A stretch of DNA of 64,000 nucleotides from Muribaculaceae bacterium. Lineage in GTDB: Bacteria; Bacteroidota; Bacteroidia; Bacteroidales; Muribaculaceae. The notes under the pieces were generated by a model, which did not search any database, had not been told where the DNA came from, and saw nothing but the letters and a program-made list of their open reading frames with translations. Below, in pieces: positions 44,845 to 52,688 of the stretch. Position numbers and translations under genes: made by a program. How positions within the stretch are numbered: the stretch's first letter is position 1; every line of letters starts with the position of its first letter. Location of the stretch: the NCBI GenBank assembly GCA_029058745.1, contig JAIDXM010000006.1, forward strand, positions 1 through 64,000, in the 5' to 3' direction.

Positions 44845-46371
44845 ATGTCGATAGATTTCACCCCATTGGTACGTCCCGGATTTGTGAGGCTTGCACGCCG
44901 CACCGACTCCTGGGATACGGAATCCGTAAATATTCAGAAGAAAGTGCTCCGCAGTCTGCTTGAACGCGGGGCAGATACCGAATACGGGAAGCTGTATGGG
45001 TTCCGTTCCATCCTCAGGGAACGGGATTATGTCAAGGCATATAGAGAGAGGGTACCGCTGGTAGGCTACGAGGAGTTGCGTCCGTTGGTGATGCGTATGA
45101 TAAAAGGGGAGCGAGATGTGTTGTGGCGGGGAGTCTGCGTCGATTATGCCCAGTCGTCGGGCACCTCGGGAGGGAAATCGAAGTTCATACCGGTCACCGG
45201 CGATTCCTTGCGAGGCAACCATTACAGAGGGGCTGCCGATTCCGTGGCCCACTATCTGAGGCTCAATCCCCGGAGCAGGATGTTCGCCGGGAAAGGTTTT
45301 ATACTCGGAGGCTCGTTCTCCAATACCCTTGGTTTCGAGGTGCCGGGAGTGCATGTCGGCGACTTGAGCGCCACGCTGATACGCAAGATAAGTCCCTTGG
45401 CCAATCTTGTGAGGGTGCCCGACAAGAAGACAGCCCTACTGCCCGACTGGGAGGAGAAACTCCCGGCTCTTGTGAAAGCCGCCGCATATAGCGACATCAC
45501 CAACATCTCCGGTGTCCCGTCGTGGTTTCTCACCGTGATACGCAACATCGTGGAATACCGGGGCGTGGAGAAGATTTCCGACGTGTGGCCCAATCTTGAG
45601 GTGTTCTTCCATGGCGGGATATCGTTCGAACCTTACAGGGATGAATACAGGCGGCTCACCGACAGCGGGAAGATGCATTTCCTGGAGACATACAACGCCT
45701 CGGAAGGGTTCTTCGCGGTCCAGAACGATTTCGGGAGCCATTCCATGCTTCTGATTATAGACAGGGATGTATTTTATGAGTTCATTCCGGTAGAGGGTGG
45801 CGACAGCCGTCCGCGCATGTTGTCGGAAGTGAAGGAAGGGGAGGTGTATGAGATGGTGATAAGCTCCAGCAATGGCCTTTGGCGCTATCGACTTGGCGAC
45901 ACCGTCAGGATAGCGCAGGCTACCCCTGTGAAGATTACCATCGCCGGACGCACGAAGAGCTTTATCAACGCCTTCGGCGAGGAGCTGATGGAGGACAATG
46001 CCGAGAGAGCCATGGCTGCGGCGTGCGACCGCACCGGGGCGTCGATCGTGAACTACACGGCGGCTCCGCAGTTCGCGTCGAAGGGTAGGAAGGGACGTCA
46101 TCAGTGGCTTGTGGAATGGGGGAAGTCTCCTTCCGACAACAGGGAGTTCGCCGCAGTGCTCGATGAGGAGTTGCGCAAGTTGAATTCCGACTACGACGCG
46201 AAGCGCAGCCATTCCATCTTTCTTGACATGCCCGAGGTAATCAGTGCCCCGCATGGGCTGTATGACCGTTGGCTCAAGGAGGCCGGCAACCATAAACTCG
46301 GAGGGCAACGCAAGGTGCCACGGCTTAGCAACGACCGCAATATACTTGACAAGTTGCTTTCGTTGATATGA
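44845..46371 (+). CDS. GH3-fold acyl-acid-adenylating enzyme (auxin-responsive GH3 family)
   Basis: 509 residues. Members use an ANL-type adenylation mechanism to activate an acyl acid and pass it to an amine or other nucleophile. Motifs: the ATP loop AQSSGTSGGKSKFIPVT, FFHGGISFEPY, ETYNASEGFFAVQ and GLWRYRLGDTVRI, then the C-terminal AFGEELMEDNAERAM. The length and motif order match bacterial GH3 proteins of unknown substrate. Coupling to phospholipase A suggests it may act on the released fatty acid or lysolipid; that is inference. Confidence 0.87.
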   Translation: MSIDFTPLVRPGFVRLARRTDSWDTESVNIQKKVLRSLLERGADTEYGKLYGFRSILRERDYVKAYRERVPLVGYEELRPLVMRMIKGERDVLWRGVCVDYAQSSGTSGGKSKFIPVTGDSLRGNHYRGAADSVAHYLRLNPRSRMFAGKGFILGGSFSNTLGFEVPGVHVGDLSATLIRKISPLANLVRVPDKKTALLPDWEEKLPALVKAAAYSDITNISGVPSWFLTVIRNIVEYRGVEKISDVWPNLEVFFHGGISFEPYRDEYRRLTDSGKMHFLETYNASEGFFAVQNDFGSHSMLLIIDRDVFYEFIPVEGGDSRPRMLSEVKEGEVYEMVISSSNGLWRYRLGDTVRIAQATPVKITIAGRTKSFINAFGEELMEDNAERAMAAACDRTGASIVNYTAAPQFASKGRKGRHQWLVEWGKSPSDNREFAAVLDEELRKLNSDYDAKRSHSIFLDMPEVISAPHGLYDRWLKEAGNHKLGGQRKVPRLSNDRNILDKLLSLI

Positions 46372-46433
46372 TGGCGTGACAGGCATATTAAGACAGATTT
46401 GACGTGTGGAATTTTTGCAAAATTTAAAGAATG

Positions 46434-46465
46434 TTTGCAAAAATGAATATTATATCTTATATTTG
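46434..46465 (+). promoter_or_regulatory. Promoter of the barrel/lipoprotein/barrel trio
   Basis: TTTG (46434-46437), 20-bp spacer, TATATTTG (46458-46465). An inverted repeat TGCGCT (46464-46469) / AGCGCA (46485-46490) spans the predicted start and could be an operator. Confidence 0.65.
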
Positions 46466-46592
46466 CGCTTGGATAGAAGCAAAGAGCGCACGTTGTCTTG
46501 CCAAAGAATAGGGTTTGCTCGATTGCTTTTGGGAGTGTCGTCCGCAAGAGCGCTCCGGCCATTAAAAACTCTTAATAAGAATTGAACTACTT

Positions 46593-46642
46593 GCGGGATT
46601 GCCGGTGTATAACCATCGCAGGGTCCCGTTATTTTTTTATAA
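46593..46642 (+). terminator. Leader terminator-like hairpin before the first barrel gene
   Basis: GCGGGA (46593-46598) can pair with TCCCGT (46624-46629; one G-T pair), with an inner GGT/ACC stem, and is followed by TATTTTTTTAT. It ends 11 nt before the ATG at 46653. It may act as an attenuator in the ~180-nt leader. Confidence 0.45.
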
Positions 46643-46652
46643 TACCAGCATT

Positions 46653-47579
46653 ATGAAGCGAATAGTTACTGTAATGATGTTATGCGCCGTATGGGCCATG
46701 AACCTGCTGGCCCAGGAGGTGGTGACAGGCACTGTTGTTGACGGCAGGAACGAGCCTGTGCCCGGAGTGCGTGTGGAAATCGACGGCCGTTCCGAGTATG
46801 CCATTACCGACATCGACGGCGTCTTCCGGATAGAGCTTCCGGTGACAGCTAAGAAAGTGAGGGTTACATATCCGGGCTATAAGCCTATAGTGAAGAATAT
46901 CAAGCCGGACATGGTGGTAAAGCTTGGCAACGGCTGGGCCGGACGTTCGAGCGGTTATCGCGGCTTCTTCGACTTCCAGATGGGCATCGGATTCGGAGGG
47001 GATGTCAATGTTTATGCCGGACAAAATAGTATAGAGGATTTACATCCAGGCTTTCAGTTTGGCTTTACGACAACGCACGGCTATCAGATTAACTCCAATC
47101 TTTATGCCGGAGTAGGATTTGGAATAATGCTTGGCACTTCTTATGGCAGAGAATTTGACTATGGAACCATATATACGTGGTATGAAACAAATTATGTGAG
47201 TCTTCCTTTGTATGTTGACTTACGGTGGGATTTCGGGCTTGCTAAGAAAACGGCTCCATATGTCGGACTAAAATTAGGTTATAAGCATAACATAGCCGCT
47301 GATGAAGATTATTCTTTATATCGATCTGGCAATTTAGGTGTCATATTTGATACCTGTGGGCAGTTCTTTCTTCAGCCTTCAATTGGTATGCGGACCAGAA
47401 TCGGGAATAAGGCAGGTCTTAACCTCGGTCTTTCCTATAGTATAATGGAGACGCGTAAGCTTAGGGCGGTATATGAGGAGCGTACATCAAACAATTGGCA
47501 GGATTATAATCTCCGGGAGGTGGATCTCGGAAGAAGTACCGGAGGGGCTATTATGCTGATTGTTGGTTTCGATTTCTGA
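46653..47579 (+). CDS. Outer-membrane barrel protein with N-terminal CarboxypepD-like domain
   Basis: 308 residues from ATG at 46653 (signal MKRIVTVMMLCAVWAMNLLAQ, one residue over the quoted limit trimmed: cleavage after LLAQ). Residues ~21-95 form a carboxypeptidase-regulatory-like fold (TGTVVDGRNEPVPGVRVEID). The rest is a beta-barrel beginning GYRGFFDFQMGIGFG and ending MLIVGFDF. The barrel is paralogous to the product of 48817-49524. Base composition changes from GC-rich to AT-rich near 47030, inside this gene, at the domain boundary. Function unknown. Confidence 0.82.
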   Translation: MKRIVTVMMLCAVWAMNLLAQEVVTGTVVDGRNEPVPGVRVEIDGRSEYAITDIDGVFRIELPVTAKKVRVTYPGYKPIVKNIKPDMVVKLGNGWAGRSSGYRGFFDFQMGIGFGGDVNVYAGQNSIEDLHPGFQFGFTTTHGYQINSNLYAGVGFGIMLGTSYGREFDYGTIYTWYETNYVSLPLYVDLRWDFGLAKKTAPYVGLKLGYKHNIAADEDYSLYRSGNLGVIFDTCGQFFLQPSIGMRTRIGNKAGLNLGLSYSIMETRKLRAVYEERTSNNWQDYNLREVDLGRSTGGAIMLIVGFDF

Positions 47580-47631
47580 TAGTTGTAAATTCCGTTAAGA
47601 TTTAAGATAATTACGGGTAATTAATATATTT

Positions 47632-48780
47632 ATGAAAATAAAGACAACATATTATATATCGTGTCTGTGTGCATTGTTGGCTTTTATGTCAGCGTGTACT
47701 GAGGAAAAGACATTCTATATCGAAGACGTGAAGTTCGGAAATGTGAATTTCGTGATAGAGAACATGCAAATTGGGGAAGGAAGTGTAGCTCATTCCACCA
47801 TGTATGATGGCTACAGTTATAGACCCGACGGAGAGGGATTGACATTTGAAATTTATGTCAATTCAGCATTAGGTGGTGTAGAGGGAGGCTTCTATCGATA
47901 TACGCTGGACGGGAATAATATTGTTATGTCCGGAGGTAACAATGACCTCCAGCTGAGATTCTCCCCTCAGTGTCCTGAGGAGGTTTCAGCCCATTTCACG
48001 ATGCCTTGGGGTAAAGAGTATGACCTTACAGCAAAGGATTCTGTTGTTAATGTCCTAATCAATAGGGATTTCTTGGCTCAATCGATGAATCCGGATCTTC
48101 AAACAAGATATTATCTTGTGGTGAAAGCCGAAAGCAAGTATAAGAAGGATAATACGACATACGTCAATAGCGGATATATCTTGATTGATATAGACCAGGA
48201 TTTGGAATACGATAAATCGGACGGGAAGTGGTATATAAATGATTGGATGAATAATGATTTGGAAATAAAGGGTAATTGCAATTTCTATGCCCGGAATTTA
48301 TCGGTGGGAGAGCCGGATCATGCTTCTACCACATGGGATGAAGGGTATGGGGGATATTATCCGACAGGGTACCGGAACGACAACTTCTTCATCCCGATTT
48401 ATCATCTCAATGATGACGGGACAAAGACCAATACCGGACATACTCTTGAATTTAACCTCGAATCCAAGAATCTCCTTTGGGTCGGCATGAACAATGAGGT
48501 GCAGTTCACATTCCGTTCATCAGGTACTGGAGAGGATAATGCCAGGCTGACTTTGCCTGACGGGAATGTGATTGATTTTACACGCCAGGATTCAACCTAT
48601 GTATGGGCAGTCCCCAATGATATTGTCAGTACATCCGGACGTAATCCGGTTGTAGTCACGGCAGAGTCAGAATTTGCCCGGGGAGGTGTCAAGCATTTCA
48701 ATAAGGGTTATATGCTGATAGAGGTCAACAGGGATATGTATTTCGACAAGAGTGATGGCACATGGCTATGGGGGCAGTGA
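47632..48780 (+). CDS. Lipoprotein made of two tandem homologous domains
   Basis: 382 residues. Lipobox MSAC then TEEKTF. Two repeats: the first (~30-200) ends NSGYILIDIDQDLEYDKSDG, the second (~215-382) ends NKGYMLIEVNRDMYFDKSDG; each also contains an LEFNL/LTFEI strand and a Q/E-F-T/R-F strand pair. The domain family was not recognised. Its genes for flanking barrels on the same strand suggest a surface or periplasmic partner of them. AT-rich composition. Confidence 0.8.
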   Translation: MKIKTTYYISCLCALLAFMSACTEEKTFYIEDVKFGNVNFVIENMQIGEGSVAHSTMYDGYSYRPDGEGLTFEIYVNSALGGVEGGFYRYTLDGNNIVMSGGNNDLQLRFSPQCPEEVSAHFTMPWGKEYDLTAKDSVVNVLINRDFLAQSMNPDLQTRYYLVVKAESKYKKDNTTYVNSGYILIDIDQDLEYDKSDGKWYINDWMNNDLEIKGNCNFYARNLSVGEPDHASTTWDEGYGGYYPTGYRNDNFFIPIYHLNDDGTKTNTGHTLEFNLESKNLLWVGMNNEVQFTFRSSGTGEDNARLTLPDGNVIDFTRQDSTYVWAVPNDIVSTSGRNPVVVTAESEFARGGVKHFNKGYMLIEVNRDMYFDKSDGTWLWGQ

Positions 48781-48816
48781 TATATTTAACAGTCACAAAT
48801 TTAAGAATATGATGAT

Positions 48817-49524
48817 ATGAAAAAGATATTGACAATAGTTATAATGTCGCTACTCCCGCTGATGGCGTCTGCACAAGACTGGAGGGGGTACAGGGGATTT
48901 TTTGATCTCTATTGCGGCATGTCGATGGGCAGTGGAGAAAGTTTCAGCCCCGTGCATAATCTTGAATTGTCAGATTTCAGAAATGAAGCTACATTCGGGT
49001 TTAATATAACCGGCGGTTATCAAGTATTTCCATTCTTATTTTCCGGAGTTGGATTCGGCGCTCATACGACCGTTGTCCACACATCCATAAATAATTTCTA
49101 TGATGATTATGTAGATAAATATAACAAACATACATTCTATTCTATCTATTTTCCGGTTTTCGCCGACTTCAGATGGACATTGAACATCAATTCAGTGGTT
49201 ACGCCATTCGTGGATGTGAAGATTGGTTATCAGTTTGGTACTCCAATTAACGAAGGTTATCTGACGGGTTATTATGATGTGCAAACATCAAGTTATAATT
49301 CTGAAATAGATGTTCGTCCTAAATCGGGTGTTTATTTCCAGCCATCTGTCGGTGTGCGTTTTGGAAAAGGGACTGCCTTTAATCTCGGAATCGCATATAA
49401 TCCTTCCATAGGAAAGGAGTTTGTAATGGTGCGTTCGTTGGTTGATTCATCACGTGCAACTGAGACGGTGGTCGGTAAATCGTCAACAGGTTCGATATTA
49501 CTAACTTTAGGAGTCGATTTCTAA
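48817..49524 (+). CDS. Outer-membrane barrel protein, paralogue of the first barrel
   Basis: 235 residues with signal peptide (LMASAQ). After WRGYRGFFDLYCGMSMGSG the barrel strands align with the 46653 protein (TGGYQVFPFLFSGVGFGAHT against HGYQINSNLYAGVGFG; FADFRWTLNINS against YVDLRWDFG) and end LLTLGVDF. It lacks the CarboxypepD-like domain. Together with the lipoprotein it forms an AT-rich unit that looks like a duplication or acquisition. Confidence 0.82.
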   Translation: MKKILTIVIMSLLPLMASAQDWRGYRGFFDLYCGMSMGSGESFSPVHNLELSDFRNEATFGFNITGGYQVFPFLFSGVGFGAHTTVVHTSINNFYDDYVDKYNKHTFYSIYFPVFADFRWTLNINSVVTPFVDVKIGYQFGTPINEGYLTGYYDVQTSSYNSEIDVRPKSGVYFQPSVGVRFGKGTAFNLGIAYNPSIGKEFVMVRSLVDSSRATETVVGKSSTGSILLTLGVDF

Positions 49525-49537
49525 TGTAATTAACATA

Positions 49538-49584
49538 TATTAACAGAATTTGTTGGTAAAAACGGAATATTATTTATAAATTTG
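49538..49584 (+). promoter_or_regulatory. Promoter with ATATTAAC upstream element
   Basis: ATATTAAC (49538-49545), TTGG, and TAAATTTG (49577-49584). The sequence between (GGTAAAAACGGAA) resembles the promoters at 59259 and 61804, but with only two G instead of eight and 10 bp shorter overall. Confidence 0.6.
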
Positions 49585-49644
49585 GACTTTCATACTTCCG
49601 GTGTCCTTAAAGGGATGTCAGTCAAGTGTGAAAGTCCTTTTTTT
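49584..49644 (+). terminator. Strong terminator immediately after the promoter
   Basis: GGACTTTCATACTT (49584-49597) pairs with AAGTGTGAAAGTCC (49624-49637) with one mismatch, then seven T. Transcripts starting near 49590 would be only ~55 nt, a possible small RNA; alternatively it ends the trio upstream. Confidence 0.75.
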
Positions 49645-49791
49645 ATGGGTTTCCACATTGTTTAGAACCCATGACTTAGGGATTGCCTGTTGGCTTGCAT
49701 TGATAATGCCATGTTGACTGAAAATGCTGTGCCATTACATAGATTAAGAAATATAAACATCATAATATTAATTAATTTAACCTGATAGAAT

Positions 49792-50421
49792 ATGAAGAAG
49801 ATTTTTACATTGCTTCTGACCTTGTGCTTCCTGGCGCCGGTCTATGCGCAGAACTATGACAAGGCTATAGAGAAGGCTCAGAAAAAAGAGGTGAAGCAGA
49901 AGATGAAAGACTACAAGAAAGCCGGTTATGAGATTATGGGCAGCCGCACCATGGAGGTGGCTCTCAACAAGCACTATGGCAAACTCAACGAGCTTGGCGA
50001 CAACGGACTCGTGTTCGACGGAATCTCAAGCCGCACAAAATCCAAGAACATCGGTGAGCAGATGGCTATCAACAACGCCACCATCAAATATGCGCAGAAG
50101 GCGGGCAGCACCGTCAAGGGGCGTGTAGTGAGCGACGGTTTCGCCAATGGCGTTGACGCCGAGGGGGAGTTCGACAAATTCTATGCCGCCTATGAGCGCC
50201 TTGTGGAGCAGAAGGTGAAGAACGCGTTGATTCCCAGCTATTCCATCTGCAAGACCAACGCCGACGGCACATATGAGATACAGGCGTTCTTCATCGTTGA
50301 CGAAAGCATAGCGAGGGTGGCCCGCAACGCCGCGCTTGAGGCCGCTCTCAAAGACACGAACCTCGCGCAGAAATATGCCGAGAAGGTGCGTGCGTTCGCA
50401 AACGACAAAGTTTCCGACTGA
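49792..50421 (+). CDS. Exported protein of unknown function, first gene of the caspase operon
   Basis: 209 residues, signal peptide cleaved after PVYAQ. A lysine-rich helical stretch (AIEKAQKKEVKQKMKDYKKA) is followed by an alpha/beta domain with NNATIKYAQKAGSTVKGRVV and EIQAFFIVDESIARVARNAA. The alternating Ala-rich helix and G-S-x-V-x-G strand recall LPP20/FlgT-N-type domains, but this is weak. It has no catalytic motif. Predicted periplasmic. A hairpin (50443-50472) separates it from the next gene. Confidence 0.78.
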   Translation: MKKIFTLLLTLCFLAPVYAQNYDKAIEKAQKKEVKQKMKDYKKAGYEIMGSRTMEVALNKHYGKLNELGDNGLVFDGISSRTKSKNIGEQMAINNATIKYAQKAGSTVKGRVVSDGFANGVDAEGEFDKFYAAYERLVEQKVKNALIPSYSICKTNADGTYEIQAFFIVDESIARVARNAALEAALKDTNLAQKYAEKVRAFANDKVSD

Positions 50422-50442
50422 CGGACAGTTGACTTTCATAAC

Positions 50443-50472
50443 GGAGGTCATGGCCCGAAGGCCGTGGCCTCC
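50443..50472 (+). other. Intercistronic hairpin
   Basis: GGAGGTCATGGCC pairs with GGCCGTGGCCTCC across CGAA, 11 Watson-Crick pairs plus G-T pairs. No T-run follows, so mRNA stabilisation or processing is more likely than termination. Confidence 0.6.
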
Positions 50473-50505
50473 GCTTATGGCAAAATAAAGCCTAATATTG
50501 AAACG

Positions 50506-52617
50506 ATGATGATACCATATATACGCACTTTTGCCTTCTCTCTCGCCTTTGCCGGGGCGCTGGGTTGCGGCATGGCGTTGGCCAAAGACCCGGCCCCGCA
50601 ACAGGATGCCAACCAGGAGAAGACCGACTACCGGTTCCGGCAGCAATACACCCCGACCCGTATATCCCCCAACAATACGGTAGTCTATACGCTTTCGCCC
50701 GTCAGCATCTCGACAATGAGGGGCGACGTGCTTTTCTCCACAAAGAAACAGCTCATGTCGCTGAACGTGATACCATCGGGAGTGAGCTACATGGTGATTG
50801 AGAAGGACAAGAAGGGGAAGAAGACGGCCACTGTGCTGAGCACTGCCGAGGCCGGGAAGAAACTCTCCTCTTTCGACGTCAAGAAGTATGGCGAGCCGTC
50901 GGCGGTGGTCTATACCCCCGATGCGCGTCAGATTGTGGTGGCCACCAATCTTGGACTCTACATCTTCGAGCCGCGCAAGATGGCCCTCATAGAGCAGATG
51001 GAGCTGCCGTTCACCCCCACGGCCATGGCGATGAGCGACAACGCCTATTATCTCGCCATGATGGATGGCGACCGTGTCGCGGTCTATAATTTCGAGCAGA
51101 AGAAACTGCGTCGCGACTGGACTTACGGCATAGCTGTCACCGACATGACATTCAACAACGGGAGCAGCGAGTTTGCCGTGCTCACGTCCGACGGCCTGCT
51201 GACTGTCTATGACACGCGCACGTTCAATATCAAGAACGACCTCGACAATCTCGGCGACGGCCTTGCCTGCGCTTTCAACAACGACGGGAAGTATATGGCG
51301 GTGGCCACGTCTCCCAACACGATAGAGATGGTGAATCTCGTGCGTCCCGACGACCGCAACACGATGCCCGTGGAGACGGGGGCCGTGGGCGACCTGGAAT
51401 TCATCAAGGACTCAAAGGGGAACTCGATTCTTGTGTTCACCACGGAGAGGGCGTTGGGAGCCAAGAGGATGGTGGGCCTCGAACCTCACTATAACAAGCT
51501 CATAAACGATGAGGTTGACCGTTTGATGGACGAGTGGCAGAAGATGATGCCGGGCGAGAGCATGGAGGACTATGCCCTCCGTGTCAACGACGAGACACGC
51601 GCCCGTCAGCGCCGCCTTTTCGAGGATGAGATTTCCACGCAGCTTGCCGGCGACCTCCTTTCGGGACAGACCATGAGCCTCGGAAACTACGACCGTGCAA
51701 ACCAGGTGCTGGCCATCGACTTCTCGACGATGCCTACAATCTATCTTCCTGTGCCGGAGAGTGATGTCACCTCTTTCCATGACGCGGGCGACCTTCTCCT
51801 CTCCGATGTGCAGTATGGCGTGTTGCCCGACGATACATTCGAGATTATCTATGCCAAGGTGTTCAACAAGGCTGACGGCAAGACATATGTGTATAACAAC
51901 GTCAACCGTGTGGCCATGAACTTCATGGACGGCGACGCCAATGTGGTGAGCCTCGAGATTCTCCAGCAGCAGCAGATGGAGGAGCTTAAACTCCAGGAGC
52001 TTCGCGAGAGAGTGGTGGAAGAGGCAAAGACACGTGATGTGATTTCCAACCACACCAATATTGCCGTGAATTCACGGGTAGTGCCCGACTATAACGCCGA
52101 CGGTAAGAAGATTCTCAATTATGAGGTCAACTTCACCTACCAGGTGGAACCGGAGTTCTCCGCCGCAGAGGATTTCCCTCCCGGCAAATATCATGTCGGG
52201 GAGTCAGGGGCGGCCAGTTCCATGCTCCAGATCGTGAAGGAGGCTTTTGAGGGAGACTTCGCCCGCTATCTGAAAGATGGCAAGAGGGTGAGGGTGGTGA
52301 TTTCCGGCACGGCCGACGCCACACCTATCATCCGCACCATCGCCTACGACGGCAGCTACGGAGACTTCGAGGATGAGCCTATCTATGAGAACGGCGACCT
52401 GACGGCCATCACCGTCACCAAGGCGGCAGGCGTGAAGGAGAACCGCCAGCTCGCGTTCCTGCGTGCCCAGGGGGTGAAGGACTATCTTGAGCGCAATGTC
52501 ACCCCGCTCAATAATGTCAAGGCCGACTACACATTCAATGTGGATGTGGCTGAAGGGAAAGGGAGCGAGTTCCGGCGCATCACGGCCAATTTCACGATTA
52601 TCGATGTTTTCGATTGA
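50506..52617 (+). CDS. Exported WD40-like propeller protein with OmpA-like C-terminus
   Basis: 703 residues from ATG at 50506 (a reading from 50464 runs through the hairpin and is rejected). The signal peptide ends GMALAKD. Residues ~100-330 contain WD40-like blades (AVVYTPDARQIVVATNLGLY, AMAMSDNAYYLAMMDGDRVA, FAVLTSDGLLTVYDTRTF). A long helical part follows (LEILQQQQMEELKLQELRER). The C-terminal ~170 residues look OmpA-like, with VVISGTADATP and ENRQLAFLRAQGVKDYLE. It may anchor an assembly to peptidoglycan. Unknown function. Confidence 0.8.
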   Translation: MMIPYIRTFAFSLAFAGALGCGMALAKDPAPQQDANQEKTDYRFRQQYTPTRISPNNTVVYTLSPVSISTMRGDVLFSTKKQLMSLNVIPSGVSYMVIEKDKKGKKTATVLSTAEAGKKLSSFDVKKYGEPSAVVYTPDARQIVVATNLGLYIFEPRKMALIEQMELPFTPTAMAMSDNAYYLAMMDGDRVAVYNFEQKKLRRDWTYGIAVTDMTFNNGSSEFAVLTSDGLLTVYDTRTFNIKNDLDNLGDGLACAFNNDGKYMAVATSPNTIEMVNLVRPDDRNTMPVETGAVGDLEFIKDSKGNSILVFTTERALGAKRMVGLEPHYNKLINDEVDRLMDEWQKMMPGESMEDYALRVNDETRARQRRLFEDEISTQLAGDLLSGQTMSLGNYDRANQVLAIDFSTMPTIYLPVPESDVTSFHDAGDLLLSDVQYGVLPDDTFEIIYAKVFNKADGKTYVYNNVNRVAMNFMDGDANVVSLEILQQQQMEELKLQELRERVVEEAKTRDVISNHTNIAVNSRVVPDYNADGKKILNYEVNFTYQVEPEFSAAEDFPPGKYHVGESGAASSMLQIVKEAFEGDFARYLKDGKRVRVVISGTADATPIIRTIAYDGSYGDFEDEPIYENGDLTAITVTKAAGVKENRQLAFLRAQGVKDYLERNVTPLNNVKADYTFNVDVAEGKGSEFRRITANFTIIDVFD

Positions 52618-52626
52618 ACCTACACC

Positions 52627-52662
52627 GGGGGTGTCCGTATCAGCAAGAGGATGCCCCCGGAC
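52627..52662 (+). other. Intercistronic GC-rich hairpin
   Basis: CCGGGGG and CCCCCGG arms at 52628-52634 and 52655-52661 with an internal TGTCC/GGATG stem. No T-run. Probably an mRNA-stability element within the operon. Confidence 0.55.
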
Positions 52663-52688
52663 ATAATCTCTCCATATAATTTTCAGAT

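Noticed and set aside
45436-46440. 334-codon open frame opposite the GH3 gene
   Set aside because: Antisense to conserved GH3 motifs; composition typical of a shadow frame.
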